Of a stretch of 53,043 bases of DNA, positions 9,435 to 19,192 are shown piece after piece. The notes below the pieces were generated by a model, which saw only the letters and a program-made list of their open reading frames with translations, had not been told where the DNA came from and did not search any database. The stretch's first letter is position 1. Every line of letters begins with the position of its first letter. The position numbers and the translations under genes are program-made. Source of the stretch: Bacteroidales bacterium (GTDB taxonomy: Bacteria > Bacteroidota > Bacteroidia > Bacteroidales > UBA10428); assembly GCA_016928305.1 (NCBI GenBank), contig JAFGKY010000110.1, positions 1 through 53,043 on the forward strand, in the 5' to 3' direction.

Positions 9435-10867
9435 AAAAAGTTTATAACAGTCCTACCATAATGTCATGGGCTTCAAATTTTGTAAGGTTTGGAAGCTTAA
9501 TATTCGTTATACCATTAATTCTTACAGCATATTCTGAAATTGAACAATCCCTTTGGTTTTTAACGAGTACAATCGTCGGTTTTGCCCTGCTGGCTGATTC
9601 AGGATTTGGATCTGTATTGGTAAGAGCGGTTGCTTATTTTTACGCCGGGTCGGAAACCATTCCAAAAACGAAAGAAGAATATGAGAATAAGGAAGAAATA
9701 AAAAATGCCAGTCCCAATATACCCAAATTAATAGATCTTTTAACTACTTCAAACCGGGTTTATTTATTTCTTGGGATGCTGGTAATAATCATGTTAATGA
9801 CAGCCGGTATGGCATTTGTATGGAATGTCATGAAACTTTCCGGTCACCGGTTTGACTTCTGGCTGGCTTTTGGTTTAATGGTTCCCTATTGCTATGTAAC
9901 CATCCTGACAGTAAAATGGAGCTCCTTTATTCGTGGATTGGGATTTGTAGCTATGGAAGCCCGTGTAAATACCATATTGAACGTGGTCAAGATAGTGTTA
10001 TTCATAATATTGCTTCTCCTGAAGATGAAACCGGCTGCGCTCATTGCAGTGATGTTTGCAGAATCCATTATTAAAATCTGGTATTTACGTGTTTTTACCC
10101 TGAAGTGGTTTAAAAAAAATAACGCTACAATCCGTGACACTTATTATTTCAATAAAGAAATATTTTGGTCCATCTGGCCTGCAACCTGGAAACTAGCCGG
10201 CATTTTCTGGGGGAATTACCTGGTTGATTCCGGTAATTCCATCATTATAGCTCAGATTTCTGATACAAAATTAATGTCCAGCTTCCTTTTTACGACCCGA
10301 ATTATTACGTTTGTCAGAAGTATTGCACAAACTCCTTTCTTCGCAAATATACCTTCTCTTTATAAGCTTGCTGCTCAAAAAAAATTACAGGATCTTAAAG
10401 CGAGATCTTCTGAGTACATCTTTGTCGGCGTTTTTTTAATGGTATTGGCATGCATAATTCTTGTCCTGTTTGGTAATTGGGCTTTGCAATTCCTTGATAC
10501 GACCACCCGCTTTATTGAACCCTGGTTATTCCTGTTAATGTGTCTGACCATACTGTTGGATATGCATTCTTCTTTTCATGGTACCATTTATACATCAACG
10601 AACCATGTCCCATTTCTGATCCCGTCTGTTCTCGCTGGAGCACTTATTGTTGGTTTAGGTTTTTATGTATTGCCACTATACGGCCTGGTAGGGATCCTGA
10701 TGGTCAGATTTCTTGTTCAGTTCTCATTCAACAACTGGTATGCCATGTTTCTGTCGCTTAGACTTTTACGGTGGCCGTGGCTGAACTATTTTTATGAAGT
10801 CCCGAAATTCGGCATTCTTTACATCACAAAAAAATCCAAAGAATTCAATCCCATAAGAAAAAGGTAA
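9428..10867 (+). CDS. Wzx-like polysaccharide flippase
   Basis: A 479-residue polytopic membrane protein with about twelve hydrophobic segments, of the length and topology of MATE-superfamily flippases such as Wzx. These move undecaprenyl-diphosphate-linked repeat units across the inner membrane. A charged cytoplasmic loop (about 75-110) separates segments 2 and 3. The segment around GNYLVDSGNSIIIAQ resembles the mid-protein repeat start of such transporters. The start codon overlaps the upstream GT2 gene by seven bases. Presence in one operon with a Wzy-like gene supports a Wzx/Wzy-dependent pathway. Confidence 0.82.
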   Translation: MLKKVYNSPTIMSWASNFVRFGSLIFVIPLILTAYSEIEQSLWFLTSTIVGFALLADSGFGSVLVRAVAYFYAGSETIPKTKEEYENKEEIKNASPNIPKLIDLLTTSNRVYLFLGMLVIIMLMTAGMAFVWNVMKLSGHRFDFWLAFGLMVPYCYVTILTVKWSSFIRGLGFVAMEARVNTILNVVKIVLFIILLLLKMKPAALIAVMFAESIIKIWYLRVFTLKWFKKNNATIRDTYYFNKEIFWSIWPATWKLAGIFWGNYLVDSGNSIIIAQISDTKLMSSFLFTTRIITFVRSIAQTPFFANIPSLYKLAAQKKLQDLKARSSEYIFVGVFLMVLACIILVLFGNWALQFLDTTTRFIEPWLFLLMCLTILLDMHSSFHGTIYTSTNHVPFLIPSVLAGALIVGLGFYVLPLYGLVGILMVRFLVQFSFNNWYAMFLSLRLLRWPWLNYFYEVPKFGILYITKKSKEFNPIRKR

Positions 10868-10951
10868 ATGATAGGATCATACAATATGTTATTCTCTTGG
10901 GGATCAAATAAATACTATAAAGACATATAAGCGATTACACATAGTTAAAAT

Positions 10952-11851
10952 ATGCAAATAGCCATAATTATTCCTGTTCATAACCGTCTCGAACTTACAA
11001 AGAAAACGTTATTTGATTTATCGGACAACGTAAAAGACATTCATGAATGTGCATTCCCCATTGTTCTTGTTGACGACGGATCTTCCGATGGCACGGCATC
11101 CTGGGTTGCCGAGACATATCCTGCGGTTCATATTTTACAAGGGAATGGTAATTTATGGTGGAGTGGTGGTGTGAACCTGGGAGTTAAGTATGCACTGGAA
11201 GAATTGAAAACAGACTATATTTTACTTTGGAACAACGACATAACCGTTGTAAAAAACTATTTTCAGACATTATTGCATATTCTAAAAAACAGCAACAACA
11301 AGACCATTATCGGTTCGAAGATATTGGTAGCCGAAAAACCCGATATAGTCTGGTCTATGGGAGGATATTTTGATCCTGTTTCCGGGAAACACGGAATGTT
11401 TGGTTACTTTGAAAAGAACGATGAAAAATACGAAAAAGCTCTTGAGGTGGATTGGTTAGCAGGCATGGGAACTGTTATCCCCGGAAATATTATTGAAAAG
11501 ATCGGATATTGGGACAATATTAATTTTCCGCAATATCATGGAGATAGCGATTTCACCTACCGGGCAAAACGGAAAGGCTATAGTGTTATTGTTCATCCAG
11601 CGTTAAAGATATACAACAGAACAAAGAGTTCAGGTATTGACCATTCAGGAAGTTTTAAACAGTTATTACGATTAATGACGGATAACCGTTCAAAAATTAA
11701 TTTCAGAAAAAACCTTATGTTTTACAGGTTATATGCAAAATCCTACCGTGCATTTCTTTACCTTTATTGGAGATATTGCCTGATATTCGGAGGTTTCTTT
11801 AAATGGAAAGTACTCGAATTTCTTGGTGTCAGGAAGAAAAGAATATACTAA
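10952..11851 (+). CDS. Family 2 glycosyltransferase, rhamnosyltransferase (WbbL/RfbF) type
   Basis: A 299-residue GT2 enzyme. It begins with AIIIPVHNR, has VLVDDGSSDGT near residue 50, and carries the motif GNGNLWWSGGVNLG at about 63-76. That motif is typical of the WbbL/rhamnosyltransferase branch. A WNND metal-binding region lies near residues 93-96, and WLAGMGTVIP with a downstream YHGDSDF matches the acceptor and base regions of that branch. A deoxyhexose transfer is plausible but not proven. The stop codon lies two bases before the ATG of the next gene, so the two are probably translated together. Confidence 0.87.
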   Translation: MQIAIIIPVHNRLELTKKTLFDLSDNVKDIHECAFPIVLVDDGSSDGTASWVAETYPAVHILQGNGNLWWSGGVNLGVKYALEELKTDYILLWNNDITVVKNYFQTLLHILKNSNNKTIIGSKILVAEKPDIVWSMGGYFDPVSGKHGMFGYFEKNDEKYEKALEVDWLAGMGTVIPGNIIEKIGYWDNINFPQYHGDSDFTYRAKRKGYSVIVHPALKIYNRTKSSGIDHSGSFKQLLRLMTDNRSKINFRKNLMFYRLYAKSYRAFLYLYWRYCLIFGGFFKWKVLEFLGVRKKRIY

Positions 11852-11853
11852 TT

Positions 11854-12858
11854 ATGAAGACTGCCTATATATATCCCTATGCAAGGATGTCTGCGAATCC
11901 ATACCTCGACGATTTTACTGCCAGTCTTTCCAATCATATTAATTTTATTAATATATCAAATCCTTCGAAGACCGGGATATTGAATTTGTATGCATACCTC
12001 AATAAGATAGATATCGTCTTTTTTAATTGGATCGAGGATTTACCTGACAAAAGGGGTGGATTGCTTCAGGTCATTTTTTTCATGATACTGGTTTTTTTGA
12101 TGAAAAGAAAAAGAATCACGATATTTTATACTTTGCACAATAAGGAATCACATTATAATACGTATAGGCTTTTAAAGAAGTTCCTGAGAAAGATTATATT
12201 AAAAAATGCTGATCTGATCCTTTGTCATTCTTCAGAAGGAATAAATATTCTAAATAATGAACCTTTGGTTAAAGGCAAAACTCTTTATATCCCCCATCCT
12301 TTCAGAAAAAATGCGTTACCACCAGCCGTTAAGGAAAAAAAATATGATATTCTGATTTGGGGTGCCATTCGTCCCTACAAAGGCATTGATACCTATTTGC
12401 AATACCTTGAATCAAAAAACATAATTCATAAATACAGGACACTAATCGTGGGAAAGATTTTTCCTGAAGAGTATGAAAAGGAACTTATTAAATATAGGTC
12501 CGATACGGTTCAAATTGTTAATGATTTTGTTGAAGATTCAACCTTAAATGAATTAATTGGTCAGTCTCATATCGTTTTGTTTACTTACAATGAAAACAGT
12601 GTACTCAGCTCCGGTGCTTTGATTCATTCACTTTCCCGGGGAGCCAATGTTATCGGCCCAAATACAGGTGCTTTTAAAGATGTATACCGGAAAGATCTAA
12701 TCAATGTTTTCGAAAACTATGATGAATTAATTGAGAAAATAAATTCCCAGCTAAATTCCACATTCAATAAAAGTGAAAAAATCAGTAACTATATAGAAGA
12801 AAACAGCTGGGAAAACTTCGGTATGAAAATAGCCGGTTGGATCTCGGAAAATGAATAA
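11854..12858 (+). CDS. GT4-like glycosyltransferase
   Basis: About 334 residues with a GT-B fold layout. An N-terminal Rossmann-like half has the strand ITIFYTLHNKES. A C-terminal half has a conserved WGAIRPYKGID start, a LIVGKIFPEEY strand and a LSSGALIHSLSRGANVIGP segment in the usual nucleotide-diphosphate-binding place. An in-frame upstream ATG at 11803 lies inside the previous gene; the ATG at 11854, two bases after the previous stop, fits better. This is the last gene of the first plus-strand block. The donor sugar is unknown. Confidence 0.82.
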   Translation: MKTAYIYPYARMSANPYLDDFTASLSNHINFINISNPSKTGILNLYAYLNKIDIVFFNWIEDLPDKRGGLLQVIFFMILVFLMKRKRITIFYTLHNKESHYNTYRLLKKFLRKIILKNADLILCHSSEGINILNNEPLVKGKTLYIPHPFRKNALPPAVKEKKYDILIWGAIRPYKGIDTYLQYLESKNIIHKYRTLIVGKIFPEEYEKELIKYRSDTVQIVNDFVEDSTLNELIGQSHIVLFTYNENSVLSSGALIHSLSRGANVIGPNTGAFKDVYRKDLINVFENYDELIEKINSQLNSTFNKSEKISNYIEENSWENFGMKIAGWISENE

Positions 12859-13082
12859 CGCAAATAGGTTCTGAGAGAATAGAATTACAGGTTAAAATAT
12901 AACGTGTATTTCTGAGGATTGTCGGCTACATATCCTCCATGATAATATGCCAACGAGGCAGAAAATCTTGAATATCAATACAGTAACAGTTTATCGGTTA
13001 TTTATACCTATAGCTTGAAAATGGGCTGCTCATGATGATATGTTATCATGTAATGATATCCCTTGTTAAAAGAAGACATAAG

Positions 13083-13112
13083 TTGGATTATATCTTTTTT
13101 TTTATACTTTTG
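13083..13112 (+). promoter_or_regulatory. Bacteroidota sigma-type promoter of the PL14/FN3 gene
   Basis: TTG at 13083-13085 and TACTTTTG at 13105-13112 match the Bacteroidota -33 TTTG and -7 TAnnTTTG boxes, with 19 bases between them. Transcription would start near 13118, about 25 bases before the ATG at 13143. A second TAAATTTG at 13121-13128 has no partner upstream. Confidence 0.6.
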
Positions 13113-13142
13113 TAACCTGGTAAATTTGCACCCACATCTAAT

Positions 13143-16100
13143 ATGATATATTGCCATAAGAAAGTTTTAACATTAATTGCTGCGATTATCCTGTTTGCTC
13201 AGAATGAACAGGTTACAATTTGCCAGTTACCTTCGAGAGACAATTTTAATTTTATTTTCGAAGCCAATTTCAATAATGATCAACTTGGGGACTATTTACT
13301 TGACGAATTAAACCGGGATTGGAGGTACCCGCAATCTACTGAGCGGTTAAGTGAATTAGATATTCTTACAGATGGTGATAGTCATGGAAAATACATGAGA
13401 GGATATTATCCCGAAGGAAAAATTGGTGCGGCTGAGAGTGGATGGACATGGAATACTGCACTTTCGGGTTCAATTACCGAACTGTATTTTTCATACGACC
13501 TTCGTTTTAAACCCGGTTTTATATGGGTCTTAGGTGGGAAAGTACCGGGCGTTACCGGCGGCACAGTTTATGCCGGAACTCAGCCGGCTTACGATGACGG
13601 ATTCACCATCAGAGGGATGTGGGCAGAGGATGGCAAACTTATTTTTTATGTGTATCACCAGGACCGAAGCTCTATTTATGGCGATGGATTTTTGTGGCCT
13701 AATTTTCAATTTGTTTCAGGACAATGGTACAATATAACATTCAGAATTGTATTAAACACGGTTCAGAATGATGTTGGAGATCACAATGGCATCATTGAAG
13801 GATTTGTAAATGATAAGCTGATCATACAACTTAAGAATTTCAATTTTCGCAATTTCGACGACATAACGATTGATAATATAAGTAACAGCTCTTTTTTTGG
13901 AGGAGCTGAGGATGTTTTTAATCCTCTGCGGGATGAATGGCTTGATGTCGATAATTTTGTTTTATTTACATACAAGGATAATGTATTGGATGTTCCCAGG
14001 GGACAGCAAACCAGTTCATTCAGCAAGACCCTGGTGCATCCTTATCATAACATCTCCGATACCGATTGGAAAAAAAGCTTAAAATACACTTCTGTCTCAA
14101 GCACAACCGTTAGCCTGTCATGGACTAATTACCCTGTTCCCGCCACATATACGTTGGAGCGTCAGGAAGAAGGAAGCTCAACTTTTACAAGTATCGCATC
14201 CCTGGCCTATGGCACAACAAGTTATACCGATAATAATCTTAAATCGGGTGTTACTTATATTTATCGTCTGAAAGCCGGTTCTTCCGTTTCGAACCAGGTT
14301 ACCGTTACCACCTCAGGACTCGCGATTCCCAATGCTCCAAGTGCTTTGTCATCAACTGCACAAACCAGGTCAAGCATCAGCTTAAAATGGACTGACAATG
14401 CTGCCAATGAGCAGGGATTCAGAATTTACCGGTCGTTGTCAGCCACAAATGATTTCTCACAGATTGCAACCGTTGCAGCCAATGTTACCAGTTATACTAA
14501 CAATTCATTGCAACCGTCAACAACTTATTATTATAAAGTTTGTGCCTATAATGCAGGCGGCAATTCTGCCGAAACATCTGTTCTTTCTGTTTCAACCACG
14601 GCATTGATAATTCCGGATGCCCCATCATCGCTATCGGTTGATAGTGTGACCAAATCAACCATCACACTGAAGTGGATCGATAATTCCAACATCGAAAAAG
14701 GATTCAGGATCTACAGATCTTTATCTTCTTCCAGCGGTTTTACATTGATTTCTACCCTGTCGGCCAACATTACATCATACACCGATAATTCATTGCAACC
14801 GGCAACTACTTATTATTACAGGATCAACGCTTATAACGACGACGGTTCCTCGGTATACACACCGGTGCTTACAGCCACAACACTGGCTTTACAAATACCG
14901 GCTGCTCCAACATCATTCTCCTCCTCAGCACAAACAAAAAACAGCATCACGCTGATTTGGACAGACAATGCCACCAATGAACAGGGATTCAGGTTGTATC
15001 GATCCCTGTCGGCCAATGATGGATTTACCCGGATTGCCGATTTACCTGCCAACACAACTACCTATTCCGACGGCTCCTTACAGCCATCCACTGTTTATCA
15101 TTATAAGCTGAGAGCCTTTAACCAGGATGGCAATTCTTCCTATGCTCCACTTCTTTCTGTTACTACCACGGCACTGCAACCTCCGGTTGCCCCCACTTCA
15201 TTACTTGCCACCGGTCAGACCAAAACAACCATCACCCTTATTTGGTCCGACAATGCAGACAATGAACGGGGATTCAGGATATACAGGTCTATATCTGCTT
15301 CTGGTGGATTCACGGAAATAGCGAATTTATCCGCCAATATCACCTCGTACACCGATGATTCGCTCCAAATGGCTACCACCTATTATTACAGGCTTAACGC
15401 CTATAATGATGATGGCTCCTCGGCCTACACACCAGTGTTTGCGACTGCAACACTGGGCTTACAGGTACCGATTGCTCCGACATCATTTTCCTCCCCGGCA
15501 CAGACCAAAAACAGCATTACCCTGAGCTGGACAGACAATGCCACAAATGAACAAGGATTCAAAATTTACCGTTCGTTATCCGCAACAGATGGTTTCTCGG
15601 AGATAGCCACCGTTGCAGCCAATGTTGTTTCTTATGCCGACAATTCGTTACAGCCGTTTACCACTTATTATTATATGCTCAGAGCCTATAATGAGGATGG
15701 CAGTTCTGATTATACGCCGGTTATAGATGTCACCACAGCTGCCCTGCAAATTCCCATGGCACCTTCGGGATTAATCGCCTCTCATATTACCTATACATCA
15801 GCAACTATTCTCTGGACTGACAATTCCAACAATGAGACTATATTTGAACTGGAACGCAGAGGCCCGGAGGACACTGTCAGTAATATCCTGTCCCTGCCTT
15901 TTAACACGGTTTCTTTTACCGATACCGGGCTTGTTATGAACAGCACCTATCAATACCGTGTAAGAGCCAGGAACGACGATGGCATTTCGGGCTGGTCTAA
16001 CAGCATCGAAATTGTTACACCACGAATTCTACCACCAGTAGCGCCAACAAAACTTAAAAGCACAAAGTATACCAACAACAGTATATCCGTTTCATGGAAC

Positions 16101-17309
16101 GATAACTCGTCAAATGAAGATGCTTTCATTATTACACGTTCCTTGTCTGTTGAACCGGCCGCTTCAGTTACAATCACAATAAGCGCCAATGACACGGCCT
16201 ATACCGATACCTGCCTTACTTCCAGTACTACCTACCAGTATACAATTAAAGCAGTTAACAAAGGCGGCAGCTCATCACTGAGCAATAAGAATGTGGCAAC
16301 CACACTTTCACATGCCGAACTTAAGAGGATAAAAGACGGGTTGGTGGCATATTACAATTTTGGTTTTAACCCGGATTACATAGTGTATGACCAGTCGGGT
16401 TATGGCGAACCGGTTAATTTACAGATTTTAAACCGGTCAGCTGTTAAGTGGCACAGAAACAACATCTTAGACGTTTTGTCAAACACTGCGCTTGTTTCAA
16501 TGACTCCAGCCACAAAAATCATTAAGGCGCTCAAAACAACTAACGAGCTTACTTTTGAATGCTGGATTAAACCCTTTGAACCTGATTTCCCATTAGGCTC
16601 AAGAATCGTATCCTTATCCAGCAATGATGATGAAATAGGCTTTTTGGTTGATCAGGATCTTACCGGCGACCCTCAAAACCTGTCGCTGAATTACAGTGTC
16701 CGTATTCAGACGGCATCTACAAATCCTTCAGGATATCCGGCTTATTTGCCTGACCATGCTCAGCCCTATATTAACCTTATGCACCTTTCGTATGTAAAAG
16801 ACAACCTCGGAATAGAAACCCTGTACTTAAACGGGTTAAAATCATCGGAAGGATTCAGACCCAGTGATCTGGATACATGGAAAAACGATTTTTACCTGCG
16901 GTTGGGAAATGAGAGTGACATGAACCATTCCTGGAAGGGTAGTTTCTATTCTGTTGCTATTTATAATAAAGCATTGTCGCAATCTGAGATAATGAATAAT
17001 TATACCGCGGGGCCTTGCGATAGTATTCAAAAGAGTGATATTTCATACCTTGTAGAAGCGTATCCAAATCCTGTCCGTGGCCAGGTAAAGCTAATCCTTA
17101 CACCCGGAGAAACTACGGATTTAGTGCCACAAACAACCATCAGAATAGTAGATATATATGGGCAAATCCTTCATCAGGAATCCATCTTTGATCCTAACAG
17201 TCAGTATATCAAATACCTGGATTTCGAACGTTATCCCCAGGGTATTTATTTCCTTCAGGTAATATCAGGAAAAAACCAAAAAACAGTCAAATTGGTGGTA
17301 AAACGTTAA
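13143..17309 (+). CDS. T9SS-secreted PL14-like polysaccharide lyase with eight FN3 domains and a LamG-like domain
   Basis: 1388 residues. After a signal peptide (about 1-28), residues about 35-278 look like a polysaccharide lyase family 14 domain. It shows the motif GGKVPGVTGG near 130-140, a GFTIRGMW strand, a GQWYNITFRIVLNT strand and a SSFFGGAEDV segment. Family members cleave uronate-type glycans in the jelly-roll groove; activity here is not proven. Eight fibronectin type III domains of about 95 residues follow from about 310 to 1055. A LamG/concanavalin-like domain lies at about 1060-1300 and a T9SS sorting domain with AYPNPVRG at about 1302-1388. The gene has its own promoter. FN3 domains 3-4 and 5-6 resemble each other as pairs, pointing to duplication of two-domain blocks. 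It may trim or remodel the polymer made by the locus. Confidence 0.85.
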   Translation: MIYCHKKVLTLIAAIILFAQNEQVTICQLPSRDNFNFIFEANFNNDQLGDYLLDELNRDWRYPQSTERLSELDILTDGDSHGKYMRGYYPEGKIGAAESGWTWNTALSGSITELYFSYDLRFKPGFIWVLGGKVPGVTGGTVYAGTQPAYDDGFTIRGMWAEDGKLIFYVYHQDRSSIYGDGFLWPNFQFVSGQWYNITFRIVLNTVQNDVGDHNGIIEGFVNDKLIIQLKNFNFRNFDDITIDNISNSSFFGGAEDVFNPLRDEWLDVDNFVLFTYKDNVLDVPRGQQTSSFSKTLVHPYHNISDTDWKKSLKYTSVSSTTVSLSWTNYPVPATYTLERQEEGSSTFTSIASLAYGTTSYTDNNLKSGVTYIYRLKAGSSVSNQVTVTTSGLAIPNAPSALSSTAQTRSSISLKWTDNAANEQGFRIYRSLSATNDFSQIATVAANVTSYTNNSLQPSTTYYYKVCAYNAGGNSAETSVLSVSTTALIIPDAPSSLSVDSVTKSTITLKWIDNSNIEKGFRIYRSLSSSSGFTLISTLSANITSYTDNSLQPATTYYYRINAYNDDGSSVYTPVLTATTLALQIPAAPTSFSSSAQTKNSITLIWTDNATNEQGFRLYRSLSANDGFTRIADLPANTTTYSDGSLQPSTVYHYKLRAFNQDGNSSYAPLLSVTTTALQPPVAPTSLLATGQTKTTITLIWSDNADNERGFRIYRSISASGGFTEIANLSANITSYTDDSLQMATTYYYRLNAYNDDGSSAYTPVFATATLGLQVPIAPTSFSSPAQTKNSITLSWTDNATNEQGFKIYRSLSATDGFSEIATVAANVVSYADNSLQPFTTYYYMLRAYNEDGSSDYTPVIDVTTAALQIPMAPSGLIASHITYTSATILWTDNSNNETIFELERRGPEDTVSNILSLPFNTVSFTDTGLVMNSTYQYRVRARNDDGISGWSNSIEIVTPRILPPVAPTKLKSTKYTNNSISVSWNDNSSNEDAFIITRSLSVEPAASVTITISANDTAYTDTCLTSSTTYQYTIKAVNKGGSSSLSNKNVATTLSHAELKRIKDGLVAYYNFGFNPDYIVYDQSGYGEPVNLQILNRSAVKWHRNNILDVLSNTALVSMTPATKIIKALKTTNELTFECWIKPFEPDFPLGSRIVSLSSNDDEIGFLVDQDLTGDPQNLSLNYSVRIQTASTNPSGYPAYLPDHAQPYINLMHLSYVKDNLGIETLYLNGLKSSEGFRPSDLDTWKNDFYLRLGNESDMNHSWKGSFYSVAIYNKALSQSEIMNNYTAGPCDSIQKSDISYLVEAYPNPVRGQVKLILTPGETTDLVPQTTIRIVDIYGQILHQESIFDPNSQYIKYLDFERYPQGIYFLQVISGKNQKTVKLVVKR
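14320..15760 (+). repeat. Tandem FN3-coding repeats with a two-domain higher-order unit
   Basis: Five similar coding units of about 285-290 bases begin near 14321, 14611, 14896, 15184 and 15466. Units 4 and 6 share the stretch AQTKNSITL and NATNEQGF. Units 3 and 5 share AYNDDGSS and the order of following residues. The block starting at 14611 therefore appears duplicated as the block starting at 15184. Confidence 0.7.
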
Positions 17310-17324
17310 ACCCGTCCTTCCGGA

Positions 17325-18089
17325 CTAAAAACTGCTGTAATTCGTAAGAGTATGAGTTTTTATCAATTCAATGAATGAAGGATCATTCAGGAATTGTGTG
17401 TCAAAATCATTACTGCTATTCGGATGACACTCGATCTCCACATACTTGTAATCACAAGTCAACAGATGTTCAAGTCTTTTTAAATTGAAATCAAAACGAT
17501 TGTTACGAGACGGAAGCAATACAAAATAGCCATCCGGTACTTTCAAATATCTTTTAACAAATGCCTGATGAATTAAACGATAGGCATTATTCAGGGGTTG
17601 ATGATTAACCGGAACTAAAATTTTTTGTGACCGGATCGATTTTATTCCATACTTACCGGATAATTTAATTATCTGTCTGAGAGACTGGTAATACAAATGA
17701 AAATGATGATGATGGTCAATATGTGTAATCTTAATACCATTATCTAAAACTTTCTGAATCTGCCTGTCATACTCATTAAAAATATCATTTGGGCAGAATT
17801 CAAATCTTCTGAGTTTTTTTATGGCTGTAATATTATCATAAAATTGTCCGTTTTCAGGATTCACTATGGAACTTTGCTCATGACTGATATTAAAAGGTCC
17901 GTCCAGACATAAATGAACTCCTACTCCAAGTCCCGGTGATTTTTTTGCAATACTTACCGCCTGGTCAAAAAACTGACTATTCGCAATAAGCGTTGTACTT
18001 AACACGATGCCTTTATTATAAAGGTCCTGAATACAATGATTTAACTCACATGTTAATCCGAAATCATCCGCATTTATAATTATATTCAT
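17325..18089 (-). CDS. YdjC/ChbG-like carbohydrate deacetylase
   Basis: A 254-residue member of the YdjC/ChbG family, metal-dependent hydrolases that remove N-acetyl groups from sugars such as chitooligosaccharides. The N-terminus IIINADDFGLT contains the Asp-Asp metal-binding motif at residues 8-9. A DHHHHFH run near residue 125 supplies the histidine ligands, and IECHPN lies near 218-223. The length fits the family. It converges with the PL14-like gene with only 15 bases between stops and is followed upstream by a glycosyltransferase on the same strand, so it probably deacetylates a sugar of the local polysaccharide. The real substrate is unknown. Confidence 0.86.
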   Translation of the reverse strand: MNIIINADDFGLTCELNHCIQDLYNKGIVLSTTLIANSQFFDQAVSIAKKSPGLGVGVHLCLDGPFNISHEQSSIVNPENGQFYDNITAIKKLRRFEFCPNDIFNEYDRQIQKVLDNGIKITHIDHHHHFHLYYQSLRQIIKLSGKYGIKSIRSQKILVPVNHQPLNNAYRLIHQAFVKRYLKVPDGYFVLLPSRNNRFDFNLKRLEHLLTCDYKYVEIECHPNSSNDFDTQFLNDPSFIELIKTHTLTNYSSF

Positions 18090-18115
18090 AACTTCTTATC
18101 CTTAAAAAGCTTTAA

Positions 18116-19192
18116 TTACAAAAGTTCGCAGAATTTTTCAATTCTCTTATCCCAGGTATTCATTTCAGCATATTCAACCCTTAACTGGATCAACGCTGAA
18201 TTGTTCTCATCATGTGCTTTGCGAATAATATCCGGGAAATCATCATTATTTTTCACCAGATAAATAAACTTTTCCGGTAGATTCATCTGAGTCAGGCATA
18301 ACAATTCAGTTACAACAACAGGTTTCCCCATAGACAAATAAACAAAAAGTTTATTCGGCATACCGCCTTCAGCTATTTTGTTATCGAGGTAAGGTGCGAC
18401 GGTTACATCAAATTTATTGACTTCCGACAACAGTTCTTTATCTTTCAGAACACCTTTTAAATCAACCCTCTCTTTATCCATAATTCGATCATAGAATTCA
18501 CGATCAACCGGACCGATAAGTGTGACTGTACAATCAATCTTAGATAAAATAGTATTGATAAGCTGGTATGAAAGATTTGCGATTGAAATAAATCCCACTA
18601 ATCCAATATGAATCCTTTTGGTATTGATTTTTTTTTCAGCAGGTTTCAGATGATATTCTTCAATATTGGGTCCACCCAGTGGTATTTCATAGGATCGGAT
18701 ATTGATCTTACGCAAATTTGCGGCTATTATGGGTGATGTGCCAACACAAAAAGCCGCACGTTCGGTAAGCCGCCGTTCGCAAAAAGAATGGTATATATAA
18801 ATCGGCCAGACATTGATTTTCCTGCTGATTGCAGCAAAATTATCGTTGCAGTAATAATATACCCTTCTGAAATATCGATGAATCAAATAAGCAGAAAAAT
18901 CAAAATTAATTATTTCGATATCATTATATTTTTTCTTCAGCCATGCAAAAAGCCAAAGCTGATAGATTTCATTAAACAGCGGTATTCTGTATCTGATCCT
19001 GACATCCAATGGAAAATACGGTTGAATAAGAACAATATTCTCATTCTGGTCAGTTATGTCAATCCTGGGAAATCCCTTATTGTTAGCGGCAACATAGGCA
19101 ACTTTAAATTTTTTTGCCAATGCAAAAGTAACCTGATGCCTGGCCCGGGGTGGTTCTTCCCAGTGAGTTAGGGTATTTATTATGAATCGCAT
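18116..19192 (-). CDS. GT4-like glycosyltransferase
   Basis: A 358-residue GT-B-type protein. The N-terminal half contains FALAKKFKVAYVAANNKG. The C-terminal half begins near IHIGLVGFIS and has a TVTLIGPVD strand. An AEGGMPNKLFVYLSMGKPVVVTE-type region near residues 275-300 is the donor-binding part, with the usual Pro-Asn-Lys-Leu and GKPVV elements. It is close to teichuronic-acid TuaH-type and other GT4 enzymes. It lies 26 bases upstream of the YdjC-like gene on the minus strand and both are likely one transcript. Donor and acceptor are unknown. Confidence 0.82.
   Translation of the reverse strand: MRFIINTLTHWEEPPRARHQVTFALAKKFKVAYVAANNKGFPRIDITDQNENIVLIQPYFPLDVRIRYRIPLFNEIYQLWLFAWLKKKYNDIEIINFDFSAYLIHRYFRRVYYYCNDNFAAISRKINVWPIYIYHSFCERRLTERAAFCVGTSPIIAANLRKINIRSYEIPLGGPNIEEYHLKPAEKKINTKRIHIGLVGFISIANLSYQLINTILSKIDCTVTLIGPVDREFYDRIMDKERVDLKGVLKDKELLSEVNKFDVTVAPYLDNKIAEGGMPNKLFVYLSMGKPVVVTELLCLTQMNLPEKFIYLVKNNDDFPDIIRKAHDENNSALIQLRVEYAEMNTWDKRIEKFCELL

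Noticed and set aside
17314..17325. GTCC-TTCC-GGAC hairpin between convergent genes as terminator
   Set aside because: The four-base stem is too short to call with confidence.
18788..19171. Plus-strand open frame of 127 codons
   Set aside because: Antisense to the GT4-like gene with no family features.
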